DNA of 45,042 bases from an uncultured Bacteroidales bacterium (GTDB lineage: Bacteria > Bacteroidota > Bacteroidia > Bacteroidales > Paludibacteraceae). Made by a program: the position numbers and the translations under genes. This document shows, one piece after another, positions 7,982 to 16,193 of this stretch. Location: assembly GCA_937901225.1 (NCBI GenBank), contig CALCGX010000033.1, positions 1 through 45,042 of the forward strand, written 5' to 3'. Under the pieces are notes generated by a model, which was not told the origin of the DNA, did not search any database, and worked only from the letters and a program-made list of their open reading frames with translations. Position 1 is the first letter of the stretch, and every line of letters begins with the position of its first letter.

Positions 7982-8023
7982 GAATTTTGAATTAAGAATT
8001 AAGAATTAAGAATTATGAATTTT
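7982..8023 (+). repeat. Family D heptad array after dsbD
   Basis: GAATTTT, then GAATTAA three times, then GAATTAT and GAATTTT in tandem. The array starts 4 nt after the dsbD stop and runs into the first codons of the rlmB reading frame. Confidence 0.85.
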
Positions 8024-8866
8024 CAAGAGAATAGAAAATCGAATTATATGAATCGTGAGGCGCATACTCCACAGCGAAGTGCAACTCAAAATTCAAAATT
8101 CAAAATTCAAAATTACGACACAAAGCGTCCTCCTGAGAAGGAGATGATCTTTGGTATTCGTGCCATCATAGAGGCGATTGATGCGGGCAAGACTTTGGAC
8201 AAGATTCTCCTACGTCGCGATATGACCTCCACCATCGGTAAGGAGCTGCTCAAGCGACTGATGGGTACCACTACGCCTGTGCAAAAAGTACCTGTGGAGA
8301 AACTCAACCAATATACAGATAAGAATCACCAAGGTGCGATTGCATTCTTAAGTCCAATCGACTTTTGCTCTTTAGAAACGCTCGTCCCAACCCTCTTTGA
8401 GGAGGGTAAGACACCACTATTGATGGTTCTGGACGGCGTGACCGATGTGCGCAACTTTGGTGCCATTGCCCGCACATGTGCGTGCGCTGGCGCGGATGCG
8501 CTAATCATAGGTTCGCACGGCAGTGTGGCAATCAATGGCGACGCGGTGAAAACATCGGCAGGCGCATTATACCATTTGCCTGTTTGCAAGGTGGATAATC
8601 TGCAACACGCGTTGCAGTTCCTCCGCGATTCAGGTTTTACGGTATTGGCAGCTACCGAACATGCTACTGACAACTATACAGAAGTGGATATGACCATGCC
8701 AACAGCCATCGTGATGGGTAGCGAGGAGAAAGGCATCTACGAAGGTAACCTGCGTATATGCTCACACCAAGTGCGCATCCCGATGTCAGGCGTAATAGAG
8801 AGTTTGAACGTAAGCGTAGCAGCAGGAGTAATGCTCTACGAAGCAGTGAGACAACGCGGATGTTAA
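8015..8866 (+). CDS. rlmB: 23S rRNA 2'-O-methyltransferase, RlmB/TrmH family
   Basis: A SPOUT methyltransferase predicted to methylate a 23S rRNA guanosine (RlmB type). The recognisable protein begins at EMIFGIRAIIEAIDAGK near residue 43 (the short RNA-binding domain). The SPOUT motifs follow: NFGAIARTCACAGADALIIG, VMGSEEKGI and IPMSGVIESLNVSVAAGVMLYEA, the last forming the trefoil knot. Residues 1-40 are largely encoded by repeats (family D heptads at 8015-8023 and four CAAAATT units at 8087-8114) and are not conserved-looking. Translation may therefore start later; ATG 8144 is the next candidate, directly preceded by GAAGGAG. The start is uncertain but the product is not. The stop overlaps the next gene by 7 nt. 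Confidence 0.88.
   Translation: MNFQENRKSNYMNREAHTPQRSATQNSKFKIQNYDTKRPPEKEMIFGIRAIIEAIDAGKTLDKILLRRDMTSTIGKELLKRLMGTTTPVQKVPVEKLNQYTDKNHQGAIAFLSPIDFCSLETLVPTLFEEGKTPLLMVLDGVTDVRNFGAIARTCACAGADALIIGSHGSVAINGDAVKTSAGALYHLPVCKVDNLQHALQFLRDSGFTVLAATEHATDNYTEVDMTMPTAIVMGSEEKGIYEGNLRICSHQVRIPMSGVIESLNVSVAAGVMLYEAVRQRGC
8087..8114 (+). repeat. Family D-like array CAAAATT x4 in the rlmB N-terminal region
   Basis: Four perfect tandem copies of the heptamer CAAAATT, read in frame as a SKFKIQN peptide in the non-conserved N-terminal extension. Confidence 0.9.
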
Positions 8867-9516
8867 TAATTTTTGACTTAGACGGCACACTCATCAATAC
8901 GATTGATGACTTGGGACAAGCATGCAACCATGCTCTGTCAGCATGTGGATTCCCTACGCACAAGATTGCGGACTACCCTCGCTTAGTTGGCAATGGCATC
9001 AACAAGCTCATTGAGCGCGCCCTGCCCGAGGAGCATCGCAACGAAGCTACGGTGCTGCGTTTGCGTGAGTATTTCGTGCCTTACTACGATGCACACAACT
9101 GCGATCTTACCCACCCTTACGATGGTATTTCCGAACTGCTACAGGCATTGAAAGCCGCAGGGCATACACTGGCAGTGGCGTCTAACAAATACCAAGCAGC
9201 CACAGAGAAGATTGTAGCGCAGCTATTTCCTGGTATCTTTGACGTAGTATTAGGTGAACGTGATGGTGTGCCCCGCAAACCCAACCCGCAAATCGTATAC
9301 GATATTCTATCAACTGTCAACTATCAACTATCAACTGAAAATTGCCTCTATATCGGCGATTCGCTGGTGGATGCGGAAACTGCTAAGGCAGCAAAAGCTA
9401 CTCTTGTGCTCTGCACATGGGGATTCTGCACAGAAGAACAGTTGGCGACAGCACAGCCTAATTACATGATACATCATCCAGCAGAAATAGTAAACATCAT
9501 ACAAGCACATGAATGA
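8860..9516 (+). CDS. HAD-superfamily phosphatase (phosphoglycolate phosphatase-like)
   Basis: A 218-residue haloacid dehalogenase hydrolase resembling Gph. The nucleophile motif IFDLDGTL is at residues 4-11 (D6 and D8), motif II is VASNKYQ, motif III Lys is in PRKPNPQ, and the acidic motif IV is YIGDSLVDAE. A helical cap of the C1 type lies between motifs I and II. The start is ATG 8860 because it puts the nucleophile motif at the N-terminus as the family requires; the longer frame from 8758 would lie inside rlmB. The loop before motif IV (STVNYQLSTEN) is encoded by four family C heptads in place of the usual non-repetitive turn. The substrate is not certain; 2-phosphoglycolate or another small phosphomonoester is likely. 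It overlaps the next gene by 8 nt. Confidence 0.85.
   Translation: MLIIFDLDGTLINTIDDLGQACNHALSACGFPTHKIADYPRLVGNGINKLIERALPEEHRNEATVLRLREYFVPYYDAHNCDLTHPYDGISELLQALKAAGHTLAVASNKYQAATEKIVAQLFPGIFDVVLGERDGVPRKPNPQIVYDILSTVNYQLSTENCLYIGDSLVDAETAKAAKATLVLCTWGFCTEEQLATAQPNYMIHHPAEIVNIIQAHE
9311..9338 (+). repeat. Family C heptad array in the HAD phosphatase gene (4 units)
   Basis: CAACTGT, CAACTAT, CAACTAT, CAACTGA in tandem, in the same orientation relative to the gene as in dsbD and in the aminotransferase leader. Confidence 0.9.
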
Positions 9517-10723
9517 GATTATTCAATATATCATCACCTTTTTGCTCTATGACAATGAAGTAGCAGCGAATCAAGTGGGCTATACCGCTGACGAAAGTCA
9601 ATGGAGCAACTATCGCGTGGTGATTGTGCCTAACGGACATTTGGGCAAAGAGATTGTTATGCCTAATTTGGAAGAAGTGAAAGTAGAGCCTTTTGGGGAA
9701 ACAGCACAAGATGGTAAAAATAGATGGATTATTCGCACGGATATCATCTACAATACGTTCTTCTTCATCTCACGCGCAGAAGAGTTAATCAACAACCAGC
9801 GCGATAAGCATGGGCGATTTCTTGCAGAATACTCCATTCTTGGTAAACAAAATCGCTTAATGATTCCTACGGTAGATGAATACGCCCGTATGCTGATGAA
9901 GCTACTCGACTTACCACTCCCTACTCCATCCTTCAGCCGTATTTTCCTCACCCATGATATTGATTCCATAGAACAATATCGTCATTGGCGCGGAGCGTTA
10001 GGCGGCATACTTCGTGGCAAGGTACGCGAAGTGTTGGCATCGCTCAAAGACATACACAACGACCCAGCTTTTACCTTCTCATGGTTCATTTCGCAAGACA
10101 AGAAAGTGGAGGGAACTAAATGTATTTACTTTGTAAAAGATACACTAGGCAAAGGATATGATTATCCACAATACGAACTGTTTGGGAAAGACTTTGAAAC
10201 GGTTAAAGATATGATTGAGCAAAGTGGAGCGGAAATAGGTTTGCATTCGAGCTATTATGGTCATGAATCTACTCTTTCAGAAGTGTATGGTCGCTTGCTC
10301 CTTCAACAAAATGAGCAACCTGAAAAGCCAATTTGTCATCGTAGTCATTACCTCAACTGCTCCATTGACCAAATGCAATGTTGGGCAAAAATAGGTATCA
10401 CTGATGACTTTACTATGATGTTCCCCGATCAAGTAGGATTCCGCTTGCAAACTACACGACCTGTACGCTGGATTAATCCTAAGACCATGCAGCTTACCAA
10501 TTTAGTGCTCCATCCCATGACAGTCATGGACTGCACACTAAGCAATTCACAATATATGAATCTCAGCGAGGATGAGGCATATTTTGAGTGTCAACGATTG
10601 TTTGAAAAGATACATCAGAACGCAGGCGAAGTAGTACTCTTATGGCATAATACCATTATTACAGATGATGGTTATCATCGCTCGTTGTATCCTAAATTAT
10701 TGAGTTTATTAAAATGCGAATAA
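9509..10723 (+). CDS. NodB-like polysaccharide deacetylase family protein (DUF7033-type N-terminus)
   Basis: A 404-residue protein with no signal peptide. An N-terminal region of about 130 residues (NQVGYTADESQWSNYRVVIVPNG and on) resembles the DUF7033 domain found in front of Bacteroidota deacetylase-like proteins. The catalytic half has the T-x-D-x-D style motif LTHDID at 147-152, a histidine motif GLHSSYY, an RSHYLNC arginine motif and LWHN near the end. These are the expected metal and base positions of carbohydrate esterase family 4. It overlaps the phosphatase by 8 nt and the epimerase by 10 nt, which points to coupled translation in a glycan-building cassette. The natural substrate is not deducible; removal of an N-acetyl group from a nucleotide sugar or lipid-linked sugar fits the neighbours. 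Confidence 0.75.
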   Translation: MNEIIQYIITFLLYDNEVAANQVGYTADESQWSNYRVVIVPNGHLGKEIVMPNLEEVKVEPFGETAQDGKNRWIIRTDIIYNTFFFISRAEELINNQRDKHGRFLAEYSILGKQNRLMIPTVDEYARMLMKLLDLPLPTPSFSRIFLTHDIDSIEQYRHWRGALGGILRGKVREVLASLKDIHNDPAFTFSWFISQDKKVEGTKCIYFVKDTLGKGYDYPQYELFGKDFETVKDMIEQSGAEIGLHSSYYGHESTLSEVYGRLLLQQNEQPEKPICHRSHYLNCSIDQMQCWAKIGITDDFTMMFPDQVGFRLQTTRPVRWINPKTMQLTNLVLHPMTVMDCTLSNSQYMNLSEDEAYFECQRLFEKIHQNAGEVVLLWHNTIITDDGYHRSLYPKLLSLLKCE

Positions 10724-11793
10724 TCACCATCATAGGAGCTCGCCCACAGTTTGTGAAAGCAGCGATAGTTAGTCGCTATATTCGCCTTCACAACGACAAT
10801 TCCTCTATTCATATCGAGGAAAAGATTCTACATACCGGGCAGCACTATGATTACAACATGAGCCAAGTATTCTTTGAGCAGATGGGCATCCCTACCCCAA
10901 CTTGGCACTTGGGTTGTACTAATGACATAGCATGTATGCGTGATGCCATTATTCCACTTATCGATGGTCAAGCAGATTATATCATGGTATATGGCGATAC
11001 CAACTCCACTTTAGCAGGTGCCCTCGCAGCAGAAGCATGCAATATCCCATTGATACATATAGAAGCTGGTTTACGTAGCTACAATATGGAGATGGCAGAG
11101 GAGTACAATCGTATCGAAACGGACAAACGCGCAGCATTATTGTTCTGCCCAACATATACTGCGGTAGAAAATCTGCGCAAGGAAGGCATCACGCAGGGCG
11201 TATATCACGTCGGCGACGTAATGTATGATGCTACATTGTATTTCGCCCAACAAGCAGACAATCGATCTACCATTTTACACCAACTGAATATTTCTCCGAA
11301 ACAATATTATTTAGCAACCATTCATCGTGCTCAAACTACCGATAACATCAATCGATTATCCAATATTCTATCGGCCTTCCTGCAAGTGCAAATGCCAATT
11401 ATACTCCCACTTCATCCCCGTACACGCAAAGTGATTGAGCAATCCGATACGCTGACACGACTGGTACAAGATACCCCCCACTTGCACATCATCGATTCGG
11501 TGAGCTATTTAGATATGTTGCTCTTAGAAAAACACGCAGTATTGATTCTCACCGACTCTGGCGGAGTGCAAAAAGAGGCTTATTTCCACCATACTCCTTG
11601 CATTACGATGCGTGATGAAACCGAGTGGATAGAGACTATTTCTGCTGGGTGGAATACGATTGTAGGTACCGACACCGCACGTATCCTACATGCTATCCAA
11701 CACCCCAAACAACCACAAAACGAAATTACCGAATATGGCTGCGGCAAAGCGGCTGCCAATATAATACAGATACTATGTCAAAACGAATCTTGA
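10714..11793 (+). CDS. wecB: UDP-N-acetylglucosamine 2-epimerase (non-hydrolysing)
   Basis: A cytosolic enzyme interconverting UDP-GlcNAc and UDP-ManNAc, giving precursor for surface polysaccharide. The 359 residues have the usual length and GT-B-like fold: GARPQFVKAA at the N-terminus, TGQHYDYNMS, VYGDTNSTLAGALAA, HIEAGLRSYNM with EEYNRIETD, ATIHRAQTTDN, and the UDP-binding LTDSGGVQKEAYFHHTPC with RDETEWIETI. All recognisable catalytic acidic and histidine positions are present. It overlaps the genes on both sides (10 nt upstream, 19 nt downstream). No UDP-ManNAc dehydrogenase lies nearby, so the product may be used as ManNAc directly. Confidence 0.93.
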   Translation: MRIITIIGARPQFVKAAIVSRYIRLHNDNSSIHIEEKILHTGQHYDYNMSQVFFEQMGIPTPTWHLGCTNDIACMRDAIIPLIDGQADYIMVYGDTNSTLAGALAAEACNIPLIHIEAGLRSYNMEMAEEYNRIETDKRAALLFCPTYTAVENLRKEGITQGVYHVGDVMYDATLYFAQQADNRSTILHQLNISPKQYYLATIHRAQTTDNINRLSNILSAFLQVQMPIILPLHPRTRKVIEQSDTLTRLVQDTPHLHIIDSVSYLDMLLLEKHAVLILTDSGGVQKEAYFHHTPCITMRDETEWIETISAGWNTIVGTDTARILHAIQHPKQPQNEITEYGCGKAAANIIQILCQNES

Positions 11794-12974
11794 TATTATG
11801 TGAAGCCATTGCTCCACCAGCCTTCAGTCCGCGTATCCTTACGCTGATAGAATGGTTGCAACAAAACGGTTGGCAATGTACCCTCATCACAGAAGAATGT
11901 GCTGAGCAGGCATTTCATACGGATATATGTCCGATATACCAAATGCCTGCATACCATCATCTCCTGCTTGATAAATTATGCTGGGGAAAAGATAAGGCAC
12001 TATATCAATTTGCAAAGCAGATGGTGGATATCAATACATTTGATCTAATATTCTGCTCTTCATACTATTATTTCCCATTATACGCTGCCCATTTGTTGGC
12101 ACAAGAGTATCATATTCCATTAGCAATTGATTTGCGCGACATCGCAGAGCAATGGGGAGAGACTGCATACTTCACTCGCAAACTGACACCATTCAACAAA
12201 CTCAATTACTGGATAGGAAAGATATACGAACGCAAGCAACTGCGTGTACGCAATCGCATACTTCGAAGTGCCAATATAGTAACATCTGTTTCACCTTGGC
12301 ATCAAAACATATTGGCAAAATACAATGCAAATACCCATTTGATTTATAACGGCTACGATGCGAATGTATTTGTTCCTAAAGACCTTATATGCGATTATTT
12401 TTACATCACATATTTGGGCAAACTCTACTCCACCCAATTACGCGATCCTCGCTTGCTATTTGAAGCACTCAGGCAATTGACATCGGAAGAAAAAATTGAT
12501 TCTAAACACGTTAGAGTGCTATTCCATACGGATCCTAATGGTATGCAACAACTTCAAGAGTTAGGCGAATACTACCAAATCGCACCATTGTTAAATATCA
12601 ATGGGTATATCCCTCGTCAAGCGATTTTGCCTGTTATGTATCAATCGTCTATTCTCCTTGTACTAACGACATTATCTACCCCCACAGGCACACACGGCAT
12701 TATGGGTACAAAGTTCTTTGAGAATATCGGTATAGAGAAACCTATTTTATGTGTACGTTCCGATGAAGAATGCCTTGCTGATGCAATCCAAAAGACCAAT
12801 GCAGGTTTAGCAGCAACCAGTGTGGATGAGGTCAAAACATTCATCATGGAGAAATACCAAGAATGGCTACAACATGGCTATACCCGACAAGCAGTCATCA
12901 ACAAGGAGCAATTTACTCGTCAACATGAAGCTGAGCAGTTCGAACAACTATTCATTCAAACATTGAAATCCTAA
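11775..12974 (+). CDS. Glycosyltransferase, GT4-like (GT-B fold)
   Basis: A 399-residue protein starting MSKRILILCEAIAPP. The start is ATG 11775, because the frame upstream of it is only the out-of-frame overlap with wecB. The N-terminal half has a Rossmann-like donor/acceptor domain with an AIDLRDIAEQWGE segment typical of GT4 proteins near the acceptor site, followed by LRSANIVTSVSPWHQNIL and IYNGYD, the usual strand and turn at the domain hinge. The C-terminal half carries NINGYIPRQAILPVMYQSSILLVL and TKFFENIGIEKPIL, matching the donor-binding region (the E of the EX7E-like motif falls in FENIGIEKPI). It is probably cytosolic or membrane-peripheral and adds a sugar to a lipid-linked glycan. 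Donor and acceptor are unknown. Confidence 0.8.
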   Translation: MSKRILILCEAIAPPAFSPRILTLIEWLQQNGWQCTLITEECAEQAFHTDICPIYQMPAYHHLLLDKLCWGKDKALYQFAKQMVDINTFDLIFCSSYYYFPLYAAHLLAQEYHIPLAIDLRDIAEQWGETAYFTRKLTPFNKLNYWIGKIYERKQLRVRNRILRSANIVTSVSPWHQNILAKYNANTHLIYNGYDANVFVPKDLICDYFYITYLGKLYSTQLRDPRLLFEALRQLTSEEKIDSKHVRVLFHTDPNGMQQLQELGEYYQIAPLLNINGYIPRQAILPVMYQSSILLVLTTLSTPTGTHGIMGTKFFENIGIEKPILCVRSDEECLADAIQKTNAGLAATSVDEVKTFIMEKYQEWLQHGYTRQAVINKEQFTRQHEAEQFEQLFIQTLKS

Positions 12975-12978
12975 AACG

Positions 12979-13722
12979 TTGAAAACATTGACTACCATAT
13001 CCGTCATAGTACCCATATACAATGCTGAAAAGTATCTGGCAAAGTGTATCGAATCCCTGATACAACAGTCACATACAGCATTGCAAATCATCCTTGTCAA
13101 CGATGGTTCCACCGACCAAAGTTTGACTATCGCTGAGCAATATGCTCAACAAGATGCACGTATCCAATTGTATTCACATCCCACTAACCAAGGGCAATCC
13201 GCTGCACGTAATCTTGGACTGCAACATGCCACAGGCGAGTTCATCTCATTCGTTGATGCCGATGACTATGTGGATAACGATTTCTATGCGTATATGTTGC
13301 ACCATATAGGCAATTTAGATTGTGTACAAATAGGTTATAGACGTGTCACCAAGCAAGGGAAAGTATTGATTCAGAAACTGCCTAGGCATTTCCACCAATT
13401 TACCTCACCATGTATGCGCCTGTATCGACACGAGTTTTTTGCTAAACACAATTTGAGTTTTCCTATGGGTATGATCTATGAGGATGTCATATTCTCATTG
13501 GATTTCTGGGCAGCCAAACCAACCTATAAAATGCTTCCTTATACGGGCTACAACTACCTCGCAAACACCAATTCTACCACTGCCACACGCAATCTCGTAG
13601 CCAAAGAATTGCTATTTGCCACACTCAACGAAAAGCGTCAAAAGAGCACTAGTTTCTTTCACCGACTGCTGATTCTATACACTACTATCCGACTCCAATT
13701 CCATTTCAAACGATATGACTAA
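12979..13722 (+). CDS. Glycosyltransferase family 2
   Basis: A 247-residue GT-A enzyme. It has ISVIVPIYNAEKYLAKCIESLIQQS, then ILVNDGSTDQSL (nucleotide binding), NQGQSAARNLGLQHATGEFISFVDADDYVD (the DxD metal motif as DADD) and YEDVIFSLDFWAAK (the ED catalytic base region). No ATG lies near the domain start, so a TTG at 12979 (or 12988) must be used, only 4 nt after the previous stop. It is short for the family and ends soon after the GT-A core. It is the last glycan gene of the cassette, and its 3' end overlaps the CyuA-like gene by 8 nt. Confidence 0.85.
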   Translation: MKTLTTISVIVPIYNAEKYLAKCIESLIQQSHTALQIILVNDGSTDQSLTIAEQYAQQDARIQLYSHPTNQGQSAARNLGLQHATGEFISFVDADDYVDNDFYAYMLHHIGNLDCVQIGYRRVTKQGKVLIQKLPRHFHQFTSPCMRLYRHEFFAKHNLSFPMGMIYEDVIFSLDFWAAKPTYKMLPYTGYNYLANTNSTTATRNLVAKELLFATLNEKRQKSTSFFHRLLILYTTIRLQFHFKRYD

Positions 13723-14992
13723 CGCTCAACTCCTTCATCTACTCCGCTCAGAGGTTATTCCTGCCATCGGTTGTACGGAGCCGATTGCAGTAGCATTGTG
13801 TGTAGCTCGCGCCAAAGAACTCCTTGGCTGCGAACCCGATGCGATAACGGTTTACCTCTCAAAGAATGTCTATAAGAATGCCCTCGCGGTAGGTATTCCC
13901 AATACGGGTATGACGGGTTTGCCTATTGCCATCGCACTGGGCGCCACAGTGGGTAAATCTGAGTATATGCTGGAGGTGCTACGCGATGCCACACCAGAAA
14001 CGGTAGCGTATGCCAAGGACTACATGTTGCGCGTGCCTGCACAGATTCATATCAACTACGAGGCGCCAAGCATTCTCTATATCCATGCCGAAGTGCGCAA
14101 AGGCGATCAAACGGCACAAGCCACCATCATGGATGAGCATACGAATTTTGTGGAATCAGGAACAAGGAGCCAAGAACCAAGACTAAATAGCAAAATAGAC
14201 ACAACAGAAAATGCATTATCTCTCCGCCGTGTGTATGACTTTGCCATGGAGGTCGATATCCATGATCTTACTTTCTTGAAAGAGGGAGCCGAGATGAATA
14301 CCGCAGCAGCAGAGACATCCTTTGCCGATCAATATGGTCATGGCTTGGGACGACTATTGCGAGCTAACACGCTCACTGCAACCCCCGAAATGGAAAAGCT
14401 CTTTGGCAACACATTATTCACCAAGATCATCAGTTACACTTGCGGTGCATGTGATGCACGTATGTCGGGTGCGATGGTACAAGTTATGAGTAACTCGGGT
14501 TCAGGCAATCAAGGTATTTCGTGCTCTATTCCCGTGTATTTGTATGCGAAAGAGAATAATTGCACAGAAGAACAAACTCTTCGCGCGCTAGCGCTCAGCA
14601 ATCTCACCGTCATCTATATCAAGCAATCGCTCGGTCGATTGTCGGCATTGTGTGGCTGCGTGGTAGCGGCTACAGGTTCGGCAGCTGGTATCACCTATCT
14701 GATGGGAGGCAATTATGAGGAGATTACCTATGCGATTAAAAATATGATTGCCAACATTTCAGGAATGATCTGCGACGGTGCCAAACCGGGTTGTGCGCTA
14801 AAGGTCACTAGCGGCGTAGCAACGGCTATCTTCAGCGCGTACCTAGCCATGCAACACTCATATGCCGATTCTACAGAAGGCATCGTAGAGGACGATATTG
14901 ATCGCACTATCCGCAACCTCACACGCATCGGGCACGACGGAATGAAGGTTACTGACGACCTCATCCTCGACATCATGACCCACAAACAATAA
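13715..14992 (+). CDS. CyuA-like (UPF0597) L-cysteine desulfidase / serine dehydratase alpha-like protein
   Basis: A 425-residue cytosolic protein of the UPF0597 family, whose E. coli member YhaM (CyuA) is reported as a cysteine desulfidase; the fold is related to iron-sulfur serine dehydratase alpha. It begins LLRSEVIPAIGCTEPIAVALCVARA. Cysteines suited to a 4Fe-4S cluster lie in TCGACDARMSGAM, GNQGISCSIPV and MICDGAKPGCALKV. The stretch GTRSQEPRLNSKI near residues 148-160 is encoded by family E heptads and is not expected in homologues. Whether L-cysteine or L-serine is the true substrate cannot be told here. It is probably cotranscribed with the glycan cassette by position only. Confidence 0.82.
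   Translation: MTNAQLLHLLRSEVIPAIGCTEPIAVALCVARAKELLGCEPDAITVYLSKNVYKNALAVGIPNTGMTGLPIAIALGATVGKSEYMLEVLRDATPETVAYAKDYMLRVPAQIHINYEAPSILYIHAEVRKGDQTAQATIMDEHTNFVESGTRSQEPRLNSKIDTTENALSLRRVYDFAMEVDIHDLTFLKEGAEMNTAAAETSFADQYGHGLGRLLRANTLTATPEMEKLFGNTLFTKIISYTCGACDARMSGAMVQVMSNSGSGNQGISCSIPVYLYAKENNCTEEQTLRALALSNLTVIYIKQSLGRLSALCGCVVAATGSAAGITYLMGGNYEEITYAIKNMIANISGMICDGAKPGCALKVTSGVATAIFSAYLAMQHSYADSTEGIVEDDIDRTIRNLTRIGHDGMKVTDDLILDIMTHKQ
14154..14188 (+). repeat. Family E heptad array in the CyuA-like gene
   Basis: AATCAGG, AACAAGG, AGCCAAG, AACCAAG, then ACTAAAT. The WbqC-like gene holds the same family in the same reading phase (19826-19858), also ending in ACTAA. Confidence 0.8.
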
Positions 14993-15004
14993 CCACAGAC
15001 GACA

Positions 15005-16000
15005 ATGAATAATTCAAAATTCAAGAAGATTCGCGCATACTACTCTGGCTGGATCCTCCCGTTGGTAGATTTCCTTATCATCTACCCTATCCTTCTAATA
15101 ATGAAGCGTAAGACCACCCGTAGTATCCAATTGCAATACCACGGTGATAAGCAGCAAATCGAGCAAGACATCCGCCAAGGCGCTTTCTTTATGACTAACC
15201 ATCGCGACATTGTCATGGATGCTGCATGGCTCACTTTCCTGCTCCGCACACGCTATTTCATCCATCCCTATTTCGGTATTGGAAATAATCTGTTTGGCAA
15301 ATGGTGGATTGAGCATGTTGTCCGTTTCTTGCGTGCTTTCGTGGTTATCCGCAATGGTGGGTTCCGCGATCAGGTCAATAACGCCACTACCCTATCTCAA
15401 TATATCCGTCACTTGCGTAAACGCCACAAATCCATTTGGTTAGCGCAACGTGAAGGCCGCGCCAAGGATGGAAATGACGTCACCCAACCAGGTGTGTTGA
15501 AGATGCTCACTATCGATGCAGAAGACTTCTTCCAAAGCGTCAAGGAACTCAATATATGCCCTGTCAGCATCTCCTACGAATACGATCCATGCGACTATCT
15601 CAAAGCACGCGAGATGCAGCTCAAACGCGATAATCCTAAGTGGAAAAAATCCCGCAAAGATGACCTCATATCCATGCAAGTGGGTATCAATGGGCAGAAG
15701 GGACGTATCGTCTATCGTTTGACTCCATCTATCAACCACGAGATTGACCAAGCCTTGGCGGCGCACCCAGAGTTGCGCGAACTCAGCCGCAACGAGCAGA
15801 TTCAGTTCGTTTGCCAACTCATCGATCAGCATATCCATGCGGCATATGAAATTTATCCTCGCGGCACGGAGTTTGACGAGTATATCGAGAGCCGCTTGCA
15901 ACTTATCCATCTCTCCAACAAGGATACGAACTTCCTCCGTGCCCGCCTATATGAGATGTACAACAACCCCGTACTAAACCACGAGAAAGCGGTAAAATAG
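15005..16000 (+). CDS. PlsC-like acyltransferase
   Basis: A 331-residue predicted glycerolipid acyltransferase. The hydrophobic N-terminal segment (residues 13-32) may anchor it. The catalytic region FFMTNHRDIVMDAAW has the conserved His with Asp residues 2 and 6 positions later, close to but not identical with the usual H-x4-D spacing. A second block, IWLAQREGRAKDG, fits acceptor-binding motif III (E-G-x-R-like). The C-terminal half is longer than in PlsC and ends in a helical region. The likely reaction is acyl transfer to a lysophospholipid or related lipid on the cytoplasmic face. The first codons contain a short family D-like run (TTCAAAATTCAAG). A weak terminator follows. Confidence 0.78.
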   Translation: MNNSKFKKIRAYYSGWILPLVDFLIIYPILLIMKRKTTRSIQLQYHGDKQQIEQDIRQGAFFMTNHRDIVMDAAWLTFLLRTRYFIHPYFGIGNNLFGKWWIEHVVRFLRAFVVIRNGGFRDQVNNATTLSQYIRHLRKRHKSIWLAQREGRAKDGNDVTQPGVLKMLTIDAEDFFQSVKELNICPVSISYEYDPCDYLKAREMQLKRDNPKWKKSRKDDLISMQVGINGQKGRIVYRLTPSINHEIDQALAAHPELRELSRNEQIQFVCQLIDQHIHAAYEIYPRGTEFDEYIESRLQLIHLSNKDTNFLRARLYEMYNNPVLNHEKAVK

Positions 16001-16086
16001 TACGTGAAGGAGTGCGACGGAACGCACTTCGAGTATTGCGCCCGAAGATTCTCCACACCTTGAGTGGAATATTGAAGATCGTATAC

Positions 16087-16109
16087 AGATAGATAAATCT
16101 ATCTTTTTT
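16087..16109 (+). terminator. Probable weak terminator after the acyltransferase gene
   Basis: A 7-bp stem (AGATAGA / TCTATCT) with loop TAAA is followed by TTTTT. It is AT-rich and so only moderately convincing. Confidence 0.5.
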
Positions 16110-16128
16110 ACTAATAATACTCGTTTGC

Positions 16129-16159
16129 TTGCGTATGTGCGTTTTTTTTTGTACCTTTG
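16129..16159 (+). promoter_or_regulatory. prfB promoter, extended module
   Basis: TTG at 16129-16131, a 20-bp spacer holding CGTATGTGCG and a T run, and TACCTTTG at 16152-16159. The start codon is 35 nt below the box. Confidence 0.87.
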
Positions 16160-16193
16160 CGCCCAAATTTAGAAAGGTGAAAACTGAAAACAT

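Noticed and set aside
8758..8859. Longer N-terminus of the HAD phosphatase
   Set aside because: It lies inside rlmB and would put 34 Arg/Ser-rich residues before the conserved nucleophile motif.
11625..11774. Longer N-terminus of the GT4-like transferase
   Set aside because: It is the out-of-frame reading of the 3' end of wecB.
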